In this document: positions 36,497 through 44,231 of the stretch, piece by piece
Layout of the letters: each line of letters starts with the position of its first letter
Numbering within the stretch: position 1 is the stretch's first letter
Assembly (NCBI GenBank): GCA_964648365.1
Contig: CAZYLK010000015.1
Coordinates: 1 to 55,236 of the forward strand
DNA from: SURF-32 sp964648365
GTDB lineage: Bacteria; Planctomycetota; Phycisphaerae; UBA1845
DNA: 55,236 nucleotides
Direction: 5' to 3'
Position numbers and translations under genes: made by a program
Notes under the pieces: generated by a model
What the model saw: only the letters and a program-made list of their open reading frames with translations
Databases searched by the model: none
What the model was told of the DNA's origin: nothing

Positions 36497-37213
36497 TTAC
36501 TCGCAAAGAAGGCGCCTGCGCACCGTGTCCAGATTCGCCGGGATGATCAGGCAGCCGTCTGCCGCCGCCCACTCGCCCGGCCAGGAGCAGGGCGGCAGAA
36601 CCACGGACGGTTCCAGCGCCGCGCCGTGACAGTGCAGAATCGACCCAAGGTGGTCAGATGCAATCTCGAAGTCGGTGTTGGGCCACGGCGCGGCGTCTGG
36701 TTCCGGCAGATAGTCCTGCCACCGCACCCAGAAGACTCGGCCGTCGCCCAGATCGAAGGCAAAGGCGTCGCCCTCGTCCTCATTCGCCTCGATCCGCAGG
36801 ACCGCAGTTGCCTGGATGCGGCGGATCACCCGTCGACCCGAAAGCAGCAACGCGTGCATTCGCGGCAGGAGCACCTCCCGGATGTGACGGGCCTCACGGC
36901 GCCGGTCGAAGTGGGTTCGCAGCGAAAGACACGCAACGACCGCGCAGACCGGCGCTCCGAAGCCGACGGCCACCATGAACCAGGCGCTGACGTCATGAAC
37001 GGGCCAGCGCGTGACGACCCACGCACACGCGATGAACAGGAAGACACAGGCCATTGCCCAGACAACGGTCGTGACGAGGCAGCGGGCATCTGGCACGGCG
37101 CGCTGCTCTGCGTCCGTGATGCACGCTGCCAACCGCTCCCGCTGCGTGTCCGTCAGAGGGCATTCGAGTTCCGAGTACACGATCGTCCTCCGCGTGCAGG
37201 GCCGATCGTACAT
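36497..37213 (-). CDS. Hypothetical membrane protein
   Basis: The 238-residue protein begins at the ATG at 37213 with a cytoplasmic region of about 45 residues. Two hydrophobic helices follow (about 49-68 and 76-97). The C-terminal domain of about 135 residues is mixed alpha/beta and contains a charged HFDRRREARHIREV helix. It ends with hydrophobic strands (GRVFWVRWQDYLPEP, GCLIIPANLDTVRR). No known family is recognised. It is divergent from the S8 protease gene and lies upstream of the sigma/kinase pair on the same strand, but 470 bases away. The in-frame start at 37357 adds residues that look like intergenic sequence. Confidence 0.6.
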   Translation of the reverse strand: MYDRPCTRRTIVYSELECPLTDTQRERLAACITDAEQRAVPDARCLVTTVVWAMACVFLFIACAWVVTRWPVHDVSAWFMVAVGFGAPVCAVVACLSLRTHFDRRREARHIREVLLPRMHALLLSGRRVIRRIQATAVLRIEANEDEGDAFAFDLGDGRVFWVRWQDYLPEPDAAPWPNTDFEIASDHLGSILHCHGAALEPSVVLPPCSWPGEWAAADGCLIIPANLDTVRRRLLCE

Positions 37214-37392
37214 CGCGCGGTGCGGCCCGCCACGTCCATCGCCGACGGGCTCCACTGGCATCCGTGGGGGCGTGCCGGCGGGGCATCGTCCAGACCGGAA
37301 CAGGAGAGCGGAATATGCGCCGATTCCCGGACCCCGAGCGCGGTTTTGCAATCGCACTATCGCAAGGCGTTGACAATCGGGTATGTACCGGC

Positions 37393-37421
37393 TTGGATCG
37401 GGCAGCGGGGCGTGCTACACT
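37393..37421 (+). promoter_or_regulatory. Candidate promoter of the first S8 protease gene
   Basis: TACACT at 37416-37421 is preceded by TG one base earlier (extended -10, TGCTACACT). TTGGAT at 37393-37398 is at 17-base spacing. The predicted start lies about 70 bases before the ATG at 37497. The -35 match is weak (3 of 6), compensated by the extended -10. A separate TTGACA occurs at 37371-37376 without a good partner. Confidence 0.4.
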
Positions 37422-37496
37422 GGGGGCTGCGCCTGCCTTGATCACGGGGGATGCGTCCGATCAAGGGTCCATTTTTGTTTTCGGAGGTTTCCGCGC

Positions 37497-39479
37497 ATGC
37501 GACGTGGGTCTTTTTCAGCCAGCGTTTGGTGCGCCGCCGCGGCGGTTGCTCTTTGCTCGTCAACAACCTGGGGCGGCGCCCCGCTGAAGCCGACCATCGT
37601 CGGCAAGCTGTCCAACGGCCTGGATGCCGCGGTAGCAGGCGCGCGACAGGGGGAGCGTCTCCCGGTCGTTCTGGTCTTGAAAGATCAGGCGTCGCAGGCT
37701 GCCATCGACGCCGCCGCAGCACAGCGGGACATGACGGCGCGTCGCGCGGCGGTCGTCTCGCTGCTCAAAGCGCACGCTGCGGCAACCCAGGGATCGCTGC
37801 TCGACTGGATTGACGGTCGGGTCCGCGCGGGTGAAGCGTCGGACGAGATTCATGCCTTCTGGATCAGCAACATGATCTCGGCCGAACTTTCGGCGGCCGC
37901 CGTGCTGGAGGCAGCCGAGCGTGATGATATCGCGTGGATCATTCACAACCCACCGTCGGATGCGTGGATTCCGCTGGTGCCTGCGGAGGGTGGCGATGCC
38001 GCGGAGATTGAGTGCGGGGTCGACGTGATGGACGCGCCGCGCGTCTGGAACGAACTGGGCATCACCGGTCGCGGTGCGCTGATCTCCGCCACGGACTCGG
38101 GAACGTGCTATCAGCACCGTGATCTGGCGGATCACGTCTACGCGAATCCGAACGAAATCCCCGGCAACAACATCGACGACGACGGCAACGGTTACATCGA
38201 CGACGTCGTCGGCTGGGACTTTGAAAACAACGACAACGACCCCGGCGACTCGCTGGGCCACGGCACGCACGTGGCCGGCACCATGGCCGGTGACGGGACC
38301 GAAGGCACGCAGTCGGGCATGGCGCCTGACAGCGACATCATGCTGCAGCGCATCGGATCCGAGCGCGGAATCGTGCCGGGCGATGTGTGGGAGTCGATGG
38401 AATACTCGGCGGACAACGGCGTGCGGCTGCAGGGCATGAGCTTTGGCTGGAGCCGCCTCGATGCGAACACCCGCGCCACCTGGCGGACGAACTCGCGCAA
38501 CACGATCGCCGCCGGTACGGCGATGATCGTCGCGGCCGGCAACGAAGGCACCTGTTGCCCGCCGACGTGGCACACGCGGACGCCGGGCGACGTTCCGGAG
38601 GTGATCACGGTCGGCGCGACCGATTGCAACGACGTGATCGCCGGTTTCAGCAGCCGCGGACCGGTGCAGTGGGGCGACGTGCCCGGCTACAACGACTGGC
38701 CGTACCCGCCGGGTCTGATCAAGCCGAGCGTGTCGGCGCCGGGCGTCAATACCAAGTCGCTGCGCCTGTCGGGATGCACCGGGTATACCAACATGAGCGG
38801 TACGTCGATGGCGACGCCGCACGTCTCCGGCGCGGTGGGCCTGATGCTGGAGGCGAATCCCAACCTGTCGCCCGAGGAAATCAAAGACATCCTGATGGAC
38901 ACGGCGGTGGATCTGGGCGAGCCGGGCATGGATAACGTGTACGGCGCCGGCCGCGTCGATGCGTACGAGGCCGTACTCGCCTCGATGTCCGACCCGGAGC
39001 CGGCCGCCTGTTGCTTCGCCGACGGCTCTTGCCAAAACCTGCTGCGCGATGCGTGCGTCGGGGACGGCGGTCGCTACAACTTCGGCCAGGCGTGTGAGTC
39101 GTTTAACTGCCCGCAGCCGGGTGCCTGCTGCATCGACAACGCCACGTGCGAGGTGATGCTGCTGCGCGACTGCCAGTCTCGGGGGGGCGAGTTTCAGGGC
39201 GAGGGCGTCGACTGCTTCCGGGCCTGCCCGTGCGACGTGATCAAGAAGCTCAAGGGCAAGTGCAAGGGCAGCGGCACGCTGAAGGGCATCCTGAAGTTCA
39301 AGGACAACAGTTGGGACGGCCGGCAGGTCGAGATGGGCGTCGGCGATCGGTTGAAGTTCGACGTGACCGTGCACGGCAAGAAGGCGACGCTGTTCACCTG
39401 TTGCTTTAACGGCACGCAGCAGTTGAAGCTGCTCGATCCCGAGGGGTGCGTCGATCCTGTGAATGTGAATTGTCCGTAG
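37497..39479 (+). CDS. Secreted subtilisin-like (S8) protease with Cys repeats and shared C-terminal module
   Basis: The 660-residue exported protease starts at the ATG at 37497, which has GGAGG upstream. A signal peptide (1-27) is followed by a helical, inhibitor-like pro-region (about 28-175) and the S8 domain (about 176-490). The catalytic triad is Asp200 (ATDSGTC), His255 (GHGTHVAG) and Ser437 (GTSMATPHVSG), with oxyanion Asn349 (AAGNEG). An acidic insert, NNIDDDGNGYIDD, follows the Asp as a likely calcium site. Two Cys repeats of about 39 residues (498-577) each open with ACC. The last 83 residues (578-660) form the module shared with three other proteins of the window. It is a tandem paralogue of the next gene. 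Confidence 0.9.
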   Translation: MRRGSFSASVWCAAAAVALCSSTTWGGAPLKPTIVGKLSNGLDAAVAGARQGERLPVVLVLKDQASQAAIDAAAAQRDMTARRAAVVSLLKAHAAATQGSLLDWIDGRVRAGEASDEIHAFWISNMISAELSAAAVLEAAERDDIAWIIHNPPSDAWIPLVPAEGGDAAEIECGVDVMDAPRVWNELGITGRGALISATDSGTCYQHRDLADHVYANPNEIPGNNIDDDGNGYIDDVVGWDFENNDNDPGDSLGHGTHVAGTMAGDGTEGTQSGMAPDSDIMLQRIGSERGIVPGDVWESMEYSADNGVRLQGMSFGWSRLDANTRATWRTNSRNTIAAGTAMIVAAGNEGTCCPPTWHTRTPGDVPEVITVGATDCNDVIAGFSSRGPVQWGDVPGYNDWPYPPGLIKPSVSAPGVNTKSLRLSGCTGYTNMSGTSMATPHVSGAVGLMLEANPNLSPEEIKDILMDTAVDLGEPGMDNVYGAGRVDAYEAVLASMSDPEPAACCFADGSCQNLLRDACVGDGGRYNFGQACESFNCPQPGACCIDNATCEVMLLRDCQSRGGEFQGEGVDCFRACPCDVIKKLKGKCKGSGTLKGILKFKDNSWDGRQVEMGVGDRLKFDVTVHGKKATLFTCCFNGTQQLKLLDPEGCVDPVNVNCP

Positions 39480-39488
39480 CGTCTGTTC

Positions 39489-39513
39489 GGAGTCGGCCTG
39501 ACGACTCCGTTTG
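39489..39513 (+). terminator. Weak intrinsic terminator between the two S8 genes
   Basis: A 7-bp stem with arms GGAGTCG (39489-39495) and CGACTCC (39502-39508) and a six-base loop is followed by GTTTGT. The U tract is poor, so it may only partly separate the two protease genes. Confidence 0.45.
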
Positions 39514-39569
39514 TCGCTCATTGGTTGGGACCGTGGTCTGATTCATTCGAATCACGAGGAGAAAGTGGA

Positions 39570-41495
39570 ATGTCGCAATTGAAGAAGCTGGGGGCGACGG
39601 TGGTCTGTCTGGCCGCGGCCGGCTCCGCCTACGCCGGATACGTCGATCCGGAACTGGCCCGGATGATGCGCGAGATGGCGCCCGAGGAAACCATCTCGAC
39701 GTTCGTCATGATGGCCGATCAGGTGGACGTGCAAAGTCTGAGCAAGCATCTCACCCGGATTCAGGCGGATCGCCACCTGCGTCATCAGGTGGTGGTCAGC
39801 CGGCTGATGGACAAGGCCGCCGCCACACAAGCCGATCTGCTGGCCTACCTGAAGGGCCAGCAGGAACTGGGCACCGTCAAGTTCTACGAAGGCTTCTGGA
39901 TCACTAACCTGGTCCAGGTCGTCGCGACGCCTGCAGTCATCAACGAGATGGCCGACCGTGATGATGTCGAAATCGTCTACTACGACATGCCGGTCGAGAC
40001 GATTCTGCCCGTCGAGATCGAAGGCCCGCAGCCGCCGGCCCCGGTGGCCGCCCCGACGCCGAGCATCCGCACCATCCAGGTGGACCGCGTCTGGAACGAA
40101 CTCGGCATCCGTGGCGAAGGCGCGCTGGTTTCCAGCCTGGACACGGGCACGGACGGCAATCACCCGGCTCTGTCATCGCGGTGGCGCGGCCTCGATCCGC
40201 GCTACGCGGAAAACCCGGAATGGGCGTTCTTCGATCCGGTGACCAATCGTGACTTCCCGTTCGATGCCGGCAGCCACGGTACCCACACGATGGGAACGAT
40301 CACCGGCTATACGCAGGTTGAGGAAATCGGCGTCGCCCCCGAGGCCGAGTGGATTACCGCGGCCGTGATTGACCGCAACCCGGATCCGGAGCGTTCGACG
40401 TACATCGCCGCCCTGCAGTGGACGGCCGATCCGGACGGCAATCCCAACACGTCGTTCGACGTGCCGGACGTGTGCGGCAACTCCTGGGGCACCACGGCGC
40501 ACCAGCCCTGCACGCAGAATTTCTGGGTGGCCATCGACAACTCTGAGGCCGCCGGCGTCGTTCAGTGCTTTGCAGCCGGCAACGAGGGCGGAAGCGGACT
40601 GCGTCGCCCCGGCGACCGCGCCACTGACGAATACCGCACCTTTGCGGTCGCAGCGTGCGACGGCAATAATCCGGACTGCCCGATCGCCGGCTTCTCGTCG
40701 CGCGGTCCCACGAACTGCACGCCCGACGGTCGTCCGGCCATCAAGCCGGAAATCTGCGGCCCCGGCGTCAACGTCCGGTCGTCCGTGCCCAACGGCGGCT
40801 ACAGCAGCCTGAGCGGTACGTCGATGTCGACGCCGCACCTGGCCGGCGTCGCCGCGCTGATGCGCTCCGGCAATCCGGAGCTGGGCGTCGAGGAAATCAA
40901 GCAGCTCATCATGGACACCGCTACCGACAAGGGCGATCCCGGCAACGACAATTCGTTCGGCTGGGGCCTGGTCAATGCGTACGAAGCGGTTCTGGCGGGT
41001 CTGAGCGATCCCGAGCCGGCGGCCTGCTGCTTCCGCGAGGGCGATTGTGAAAACCTGATGCGGACTGACTGCGTGGACCGCGGCGGCCGTTCGCAGTTCC
41101 GCGAGACCTGCGAGACGTTCGACTGCCCGCAGCCGGGCGCCTGCTGTGTCAACAACTTCACCTGCGAGATCACGCTCGAGCGCGACTGCCTGGCCCAGGG
41201 CGGCGAGTTCATCGGCGAAGGCGCCTCCTGCAACCTGGCCTGCCCGTGCGACCTGATCAAGAAGCTCAAGGGCAACTGCAAGGGCAGCGGCACGCTCAAG
41301 GGCATCCTGAAGTTCAAGAACAGCAGTTGGGACGGCCGCACGGTCAAGTTCGGCGTGGGCGAGCGCCTGCGTTTCGACGTGCAGGTCAACGGTAAGAAGG
41401 CCAAGCTGTTCACGTGCTGCTTCGACGGCGAGCAGACGCTGAGCATCCTGGAGCCGGAAGGCTGCCTGGAGCCGATCATCGTCAACTGCCCGTAG
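39570..41495 (+). CDS. Secreted subtilisin-like (S8) protease, tandem paralogue
   Basis: The 641-residue protein starts at the ATG at 39570 behind AGGAG. It has a signal peptide (1-22) and a pro-region (about 23-165). The S8 domain has Asp191 (SLDTGTDG), His236 (SHGTHTMG), Ser418 (GTSMSTPH) and Asn338 (AAGNEG). Two ACC-type Cys repeats occupy about 479-558. The shared C-terminal module (559-641) ends with a penultimate Cys. It has the same domain order as the preceding gene but clearly diverged protease domains, so the duplication is not recent, while the C-terminal modules remain much closer. Substrates are unknown; an extracellular or surface location is expected. A strong terminator follows 40 bases after the stop. 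Confidence 0.92.
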   Translation: MSQLKKLGATVVCLAAAGSAYAGYVDPELARMMREMAPEETISTFVMMADQVDVQSLSKHLTRIQADRHLRHQVVVSRLMDKAAATQADLLAYLKGQQELGTVKFYEGFWITNLVQVVATPAVINEMADRDDVEIVYYDMPVETILPVEIEGPQPPAPVAAPTPSIRTIQVDRVWNELGIRGEGALVSSLDTGTDGNHPALSSRWRGLDPRYAENPEWAFFDPVTNRDFPFDAGSHGTHTMGTITGYTQVEEIGVAPEAEWITAAVIDRNPDPERSTYIAALQWTADPDGNPNTSFDVPDVCGNSWGTTAHQPCTQNFWVAIDNSEAAGVVQCFAAGNEGGSGLRRPGDRATDEYRTFAVAACDGNNPDCPIAGFSSRGPTNCTPDGRPAIKPEICGPGVNVRSSVPNGGYSSLSGTSMSTPHLAGVAALMRSGNPELGVEEIKQLIMDTATDKGDPGNDNSFGWGLVNAYEAVLAGLSDPEPAACCFREGDCENLMRTDCVDRGGRSQFRETCETFDCPQPGACCVNNFTCEITLERDCLAQGGEFIGEGASCNLACPCDLIKKLKGNCKGSGTLKGILKFKNSSWDGRTVKFGVGERLRFDVQVNGKKAKLFTCCFDGEQTLSILEPEGCLEPIIVNCP

Positions 41496-41534
41496 TCGCA
41501 GCGCCCCGTCCGGGGCTGCACGCACAACCCTGAC

Positions 41535-41583
41535 GGCCGCGATTCGGCTGGCGACAGCCGCCGGATCGCGGCCTCTCTTTTTT
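41535..41583 (+). terminator. Strong intrinsic terminator after the S8 genes
   Basis: Outer arms GGCCGCGAT (41535-41543) and ATCGCGGCC (41565-41573) pair perfectly and enclose an inner hairpin (CGGCTG with CAGCCG). The stem is followed by TCTCTTTTTT. It lies 40 bases after the second protease stop codon. Confidence 0.85.
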
Positions 41584-41614
41584 ATCCACGGCGCAAGCCG
41601 CCGTCGCGGCCCCC

Positions 41615-41642
41615 TTGACGGTGCGGTCGAGCAGGGTAGAAG
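41615..41642 (+). promoter_or_regulatory. Candidate promoter of the VOC-family gene
   Basis: TTGACG (41615-41620) and TAGAAG (41637-41642) are separated by 16 bases. They sit between the protease terminator and the ATG at 41691, with a predicted leader of about 42 bases. Position supports it more than the -10 match (4 of 6). Confidence 0.4.
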
Positions 41643-41690
41643 GCCGGTGGCGAGTCGTGCAGTTCCAACGAAACGTGGAGACCAGACGTC

Positions 41691-42155
41691 ATGGCAGTCA
41701 AACCCATTCCCGACGGATACCACACGGTCACGGCCTACCTGATCGTCGACGGCGCCAACGCCGCGATCGAGTTCTACAAAAAGGCCTTCGGCGCGACCGA
41801 ACTGTTCCGCATGCCCGGCCCGGGCGGGGCGGTCATGCACGCGGAGATCATGATCGGCGATTCGCCCGTGATGCTCGCCGACCAGAACCCCAACTGGGGC
41901 GCGCACGCGCCGCAGAAATACGGCGGCTCGCCGGTTCACATGCTCATCTACGTCGAGGACGCGGACGCCCGGTTTGACCAGGCGGTCAAGGCGGGCGCGA
42001 CCGTCGTGCGCCCCTTGCAGGACCAGTTCTACGGCGACCGCAGCGGCACGGTGCTCGACCCGTTCGGGCACCAGTGGTCGATCGCGACCCACAAGGAAGA
42101 TCTGACGCCGGAGCAGATCGGGGAGCGGTTCAAGGCGATGTGCGGTGGCGGGTAG
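41691..42155 (+). CDS. VOC-superfamily (PhnB/glyoxalase-like) protein
   Basis: The 154-residue protein is of the vicinal-oxygen-chelate fold, closest by eye to PhnB-like family members. Two beta-alpha-beta-beta-beta halves are visible: YLIVDGANAAIEFYKKAFGA with EIMIGDSPVMLAD, then HMLIYVEDADARFDQAVKAGA with GDRSGTVLDPFGHQWSIATH. The metal-ligand positions (His/Glu type) partly agree with the fold, but the enzymatic role is unknown; such proteins range from glyoxalases to resistance proteins. It has its own terminator upstream and candidate promoter, and a zinc-ribbon gene starts 19 bases after its stop. Confidence 0.85.
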   Translation: MAVKPIPDGYHTVTAYLIVDGANAAIEFYKKAFGATELFRMPGPGGAVMHAEIMIGDSPVMLADQNPNWGAHAPQKYGGSPVHMLIYVEDADARFDQAVKAGATVVRPLQDQFYGDRSGTVLDPFGHQWSIATHKEDLTPEQIGERFKAMCGGG

Positions 42156-42174
42156 ACCGCCGGCGCGAGCCGAT

Positions 42175-42462
42175 ATGAAGCACACCCAGCCAGAGTGGGA
42201 GGACTCGCCGGATCACGAGGAGATCGTCGACGATGACGACCTTGTCGACGAGGACTTCGTTGAGGACGAGGCGGGCGACGGCGAGACGGACGGCGACGAC
42301 GACGTTGTTCCCTGTCCCGCCTGCGGCGCCGACGTCTACGAGGACGCGGACCAGTGTCCGTCCTGCGGCGAGTGGATCCTGTCGTCAACCCGGCGCAGCG
42401 GCTGGGCCGCGGCCGTCATGATCCTGATGGTGCTCCTGCTGATCGTCCTGATGGCGATGTGA
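42175..42462 (+). CDS. Small acidic zinc-ribbon protein with C-terminal membrane anchor
   Basis: The 95-residue protein has an extremely acidic first half (about 20-45 almost all Asp/Glu). One four-cysteine ribbon follows (CPACGADVYEDADQCPSCGEW, described here as CPACG and CPSCG 11 residues apart). The C-terminal hydrophobic helix (about 75-93) suggests a tail anchor. The ATG at 42175 is preferred to an in-frame start at 42145 that overlaps the VOC gene. The ribbon differs in type from the CGYxLxGNVSG ribbons at 30400-31749. The function is unknown; small ribbons of this kind are frequent in planctomycete genomes. Confidence 0.75.
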   Translation: MKHTQPEWEDSPDHEEIVDDDDLVDEDFVEDEAGDGETDGDDDVVPCPACGADVYEDADQCPSCGEWILSSTRRSGWAAAVMILMVLLLIVLMAM

Positions 42463-42526
42463 TCGGCGCAATTCATCCGACCCTTTCATACGTCCGATAG
42501 GACTGCCATTCGGACCCGTTTGCCTC

Positions 42527-42540
42527 GCGGCACGTGCCGC
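42527..42540. promoter_or_regulatory. 14-bp perfect palindrome upstream of the radical SAM gene
   Basis: GCGGCACGTGCCGC reads identically on both strands, with no loop, and contains an E-box-like CACGTG core. It lies 60 bases before the radical SAM start in a 138-base intergenic gap. An operator for a dimeric regulator is possible; GC-rich chance palindromes of this length are uncommon but not excluded. Confidence 0.3.
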
Positions 42541-42600
42541 ACCGCGCGCGGCGTCCGGCAGTCGTGAGCGTCCCCGCGGCGCTTACCGGAGTCGGGTCGG

Positions 42601-44049
42601 TTGATCGCAGACGTGTCTGGCAGCGCAGCGCCGCCACCCGGCCGAGCCGGCCGCGAGTGGCTCCTTCTCGATCCGCCGTCGCCGGACGTGTACGTCCGCC
42701 GCGGCATGTTGCGCGAGAAGTCCGGCACGGCCGCGGCGTTCCCCAACATCGACCTCATTCTGCTGTCCGGCTGTGTGCGCGAGGCCGGTTTTCGCCCGGT
42801 CTACGTGGATGCGCAAATCCGCCGGTGGGACTGGTCGCGGCTTTGTGATGAACTCACCGGCCGCGACATCGCTGGGGTGGTGTCCATCGTCTCCTGCGAC
42901 GGCGCCGACCGCGACCTCAAGAGCCTGCGCGACGTGAAGGACGCTCTGGGCGGCGTGCCGATCTACGTCGTCGTGCCCATCGCTACGGTCTTGCAACGGC
43001 AGGCGTGCGGCGATCTGCTCGCGGCGCATCCGCACGTCGATGGACTGATCCTCAACAGCGTCGAGCACAATCTTACTGAGGTTCTTCGGGGCGAAACGAA
43101 GCGCCTGGTGAACGTGGCCGCGTGGCGCGATGGGCGCGTGACCGTGCCGGACGTGACGGTCCGCTATGAGACCGGCGTCCACATGCCGACGCCGGAGCAC
43201 GCGATCTTCAAGGACGCCCGCTACTTCTTCCCCCAGTCCAAGCGCAGCCCGGTCACCTGCGTGCAGATGAGCTTCGGGTGCCCGTACACGTGTGAGTTCT
43301 GCATCGACAACGCCCTGTATCGAAAGATGCGCTACCGCGACGTGGACGACGTGGTGGCCGAGATGGTCGAACTCGACCGGCTGGGTTTTCAGGAAGTCTA
43401 CTTCAAGGATCTGACGTTCGGCTTGAACAAGCGGATCGCCGACGAGTTCCTGCGCAAGCTGGCCGAGCGGCGGCTGAACCTGCGCTGGCTGTGTACGACG
43501 CGGATCGACGTGGCCACGCCGCGGCTGCTGCGGCACATGCAGCGGGCCGGCTGCTATGGAATCGAGTTCGGCGTGGAAAGCGGGCTGCGGCATCGCCGCG
43601 AGGCCAACGGCAAGCCGATTTCCGACGAGCAGATCGGACGCGTCTTCTACAACTGCCGCAGCCTGGGCATCGAGACGACGGCGCTGGTGATGATCGGTTT
43701 CGAGGATGAGACGGAAGAGGACATCCGCGCGACGATGGCCTTCGTCAACGAGGCAGACCCGGACTATGTCGCGTACAACGTGGTTAACGCGCTGGCCGGC
43801 ACGCCGCTGGCGGAGCGCGCGAAGCGCGAGGGGTTTCTCCTCGACGAAGCCAACGAGCAGCATTTCACCACCAGCAACATCCGTCATCGCCACCTGACGC
43901 CGCAACGACTGGATGAACTTCGCGTCGAAGCCGTGCGCGCGTTCTATCGCCGCCCGCGAACCGTCATGACGCGGCTGGCGAAGACACAAAGCCTGTTTGA
44001 ATTGTGGAAACTGATGCGGCTGGGCCGCGCGGCGGCGTGGACGCGATGA
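42601..44049 (+). CDS. B12-binding-domain-type radical SAM enzyme
   Basis: The 482-residue protein has an N-terminal cobalamin-binding-like domain (about 15-190: LLLDPPSPDVYVRRG, REAGFRPVYVDAQI). The radical SAM core carries the 4Fe-4S motif CPYTCEFC, preceded by VTCVQMSFG. The usual GIEFGVESG, NGKPIS and ALVMIGFEDETEEDI strands of the barrel follow. Length and order match the family that includes methyltransferases and ring-forming enzymes; the exact reaction is unknown. The TTG at 42601 has GGAG at 9-base spacing; GTG at 42613 is the alternative. The DegT aminotransferase, GNAT and GT39-like genes follow in the same direction. Confidence 0.88.
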   Translation: MIADVSGSAAPPPGRAGREWLLLDPPSPDVYVRRGMLREKSGTAAAFPNIDLILLSGCVREAGFRPVYVDAQIRRWDWSRLCDELTGRDIAGVVSIVSCDGADRDLKSLRDVKDALGGVPIYVVVPIATVLQRQACGDLLAAHPHVDGLILNSVEHNLTEVLRGETKRLVNVAAWRDGRVTVPDVTVRYETGVHMPTPEHAIFKDARYFFPQSKRSPVTCVQMSFGCPYTCEFCIDNALYRKMRYRDVDDVVAEMVELDRLGFQEVYFKDLTFGLNKRIADEFLRKLAERRLNLRWLCTTRIDVATPRLLRHMQRAGCYGIEFGVESGLRHRREANGKPISDEQIGRVFYNCRSLGIETTALVMIGFEDETEEDIRATMAFVNEADPDYVAYNVVNALAGTPLAERAKREGFLLDEANEQHFTTSNIRHRHLTPQRLDELRVEAVRAFYRRPRTVMTRLAKTQSLFELWKLMRLGRAAAWTR

Positions 44050-44052
44050 AGA

Positions 44053-44110
44053 TCGAATGTCGAATGTCGAATGTCGAATGGCGAATGTCGAATGGCGAAT
44101 GTCGAATGAA
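44053..44110 (+). repeat. TCGAATG heptamer tandem repeat after the radical SAM gene
   Basis: About eight seven-base units (TCGAATG, two of them GCGAATG) begin 3 bases after the stop codon. The unit and orientation are the same as those after kdsA. Every unit contains ATG, and because seven is not a multiple of three these fall in all frames. Confidence 0.9.
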
Positions 44111-44231
44111 GCCGCGCCGGAACGTTTAGAACGAGTGGCGAAGGGCTTCGGACGCCCGGGACTGTGACGTTGGCCTCCCGAGGCCGGGTCGAATTGCTCA
44201 TGTGCGTGCTTGAGACTGCGAGGTGACCGCC

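Noticed and set aside
37560..42185. Long minus-strand frames opposite the two S8 protease genes
   Set aside because: They mirror the coding strand of enzymes with intact catalytic triads, and have no ribosome sites or recognisable domains.
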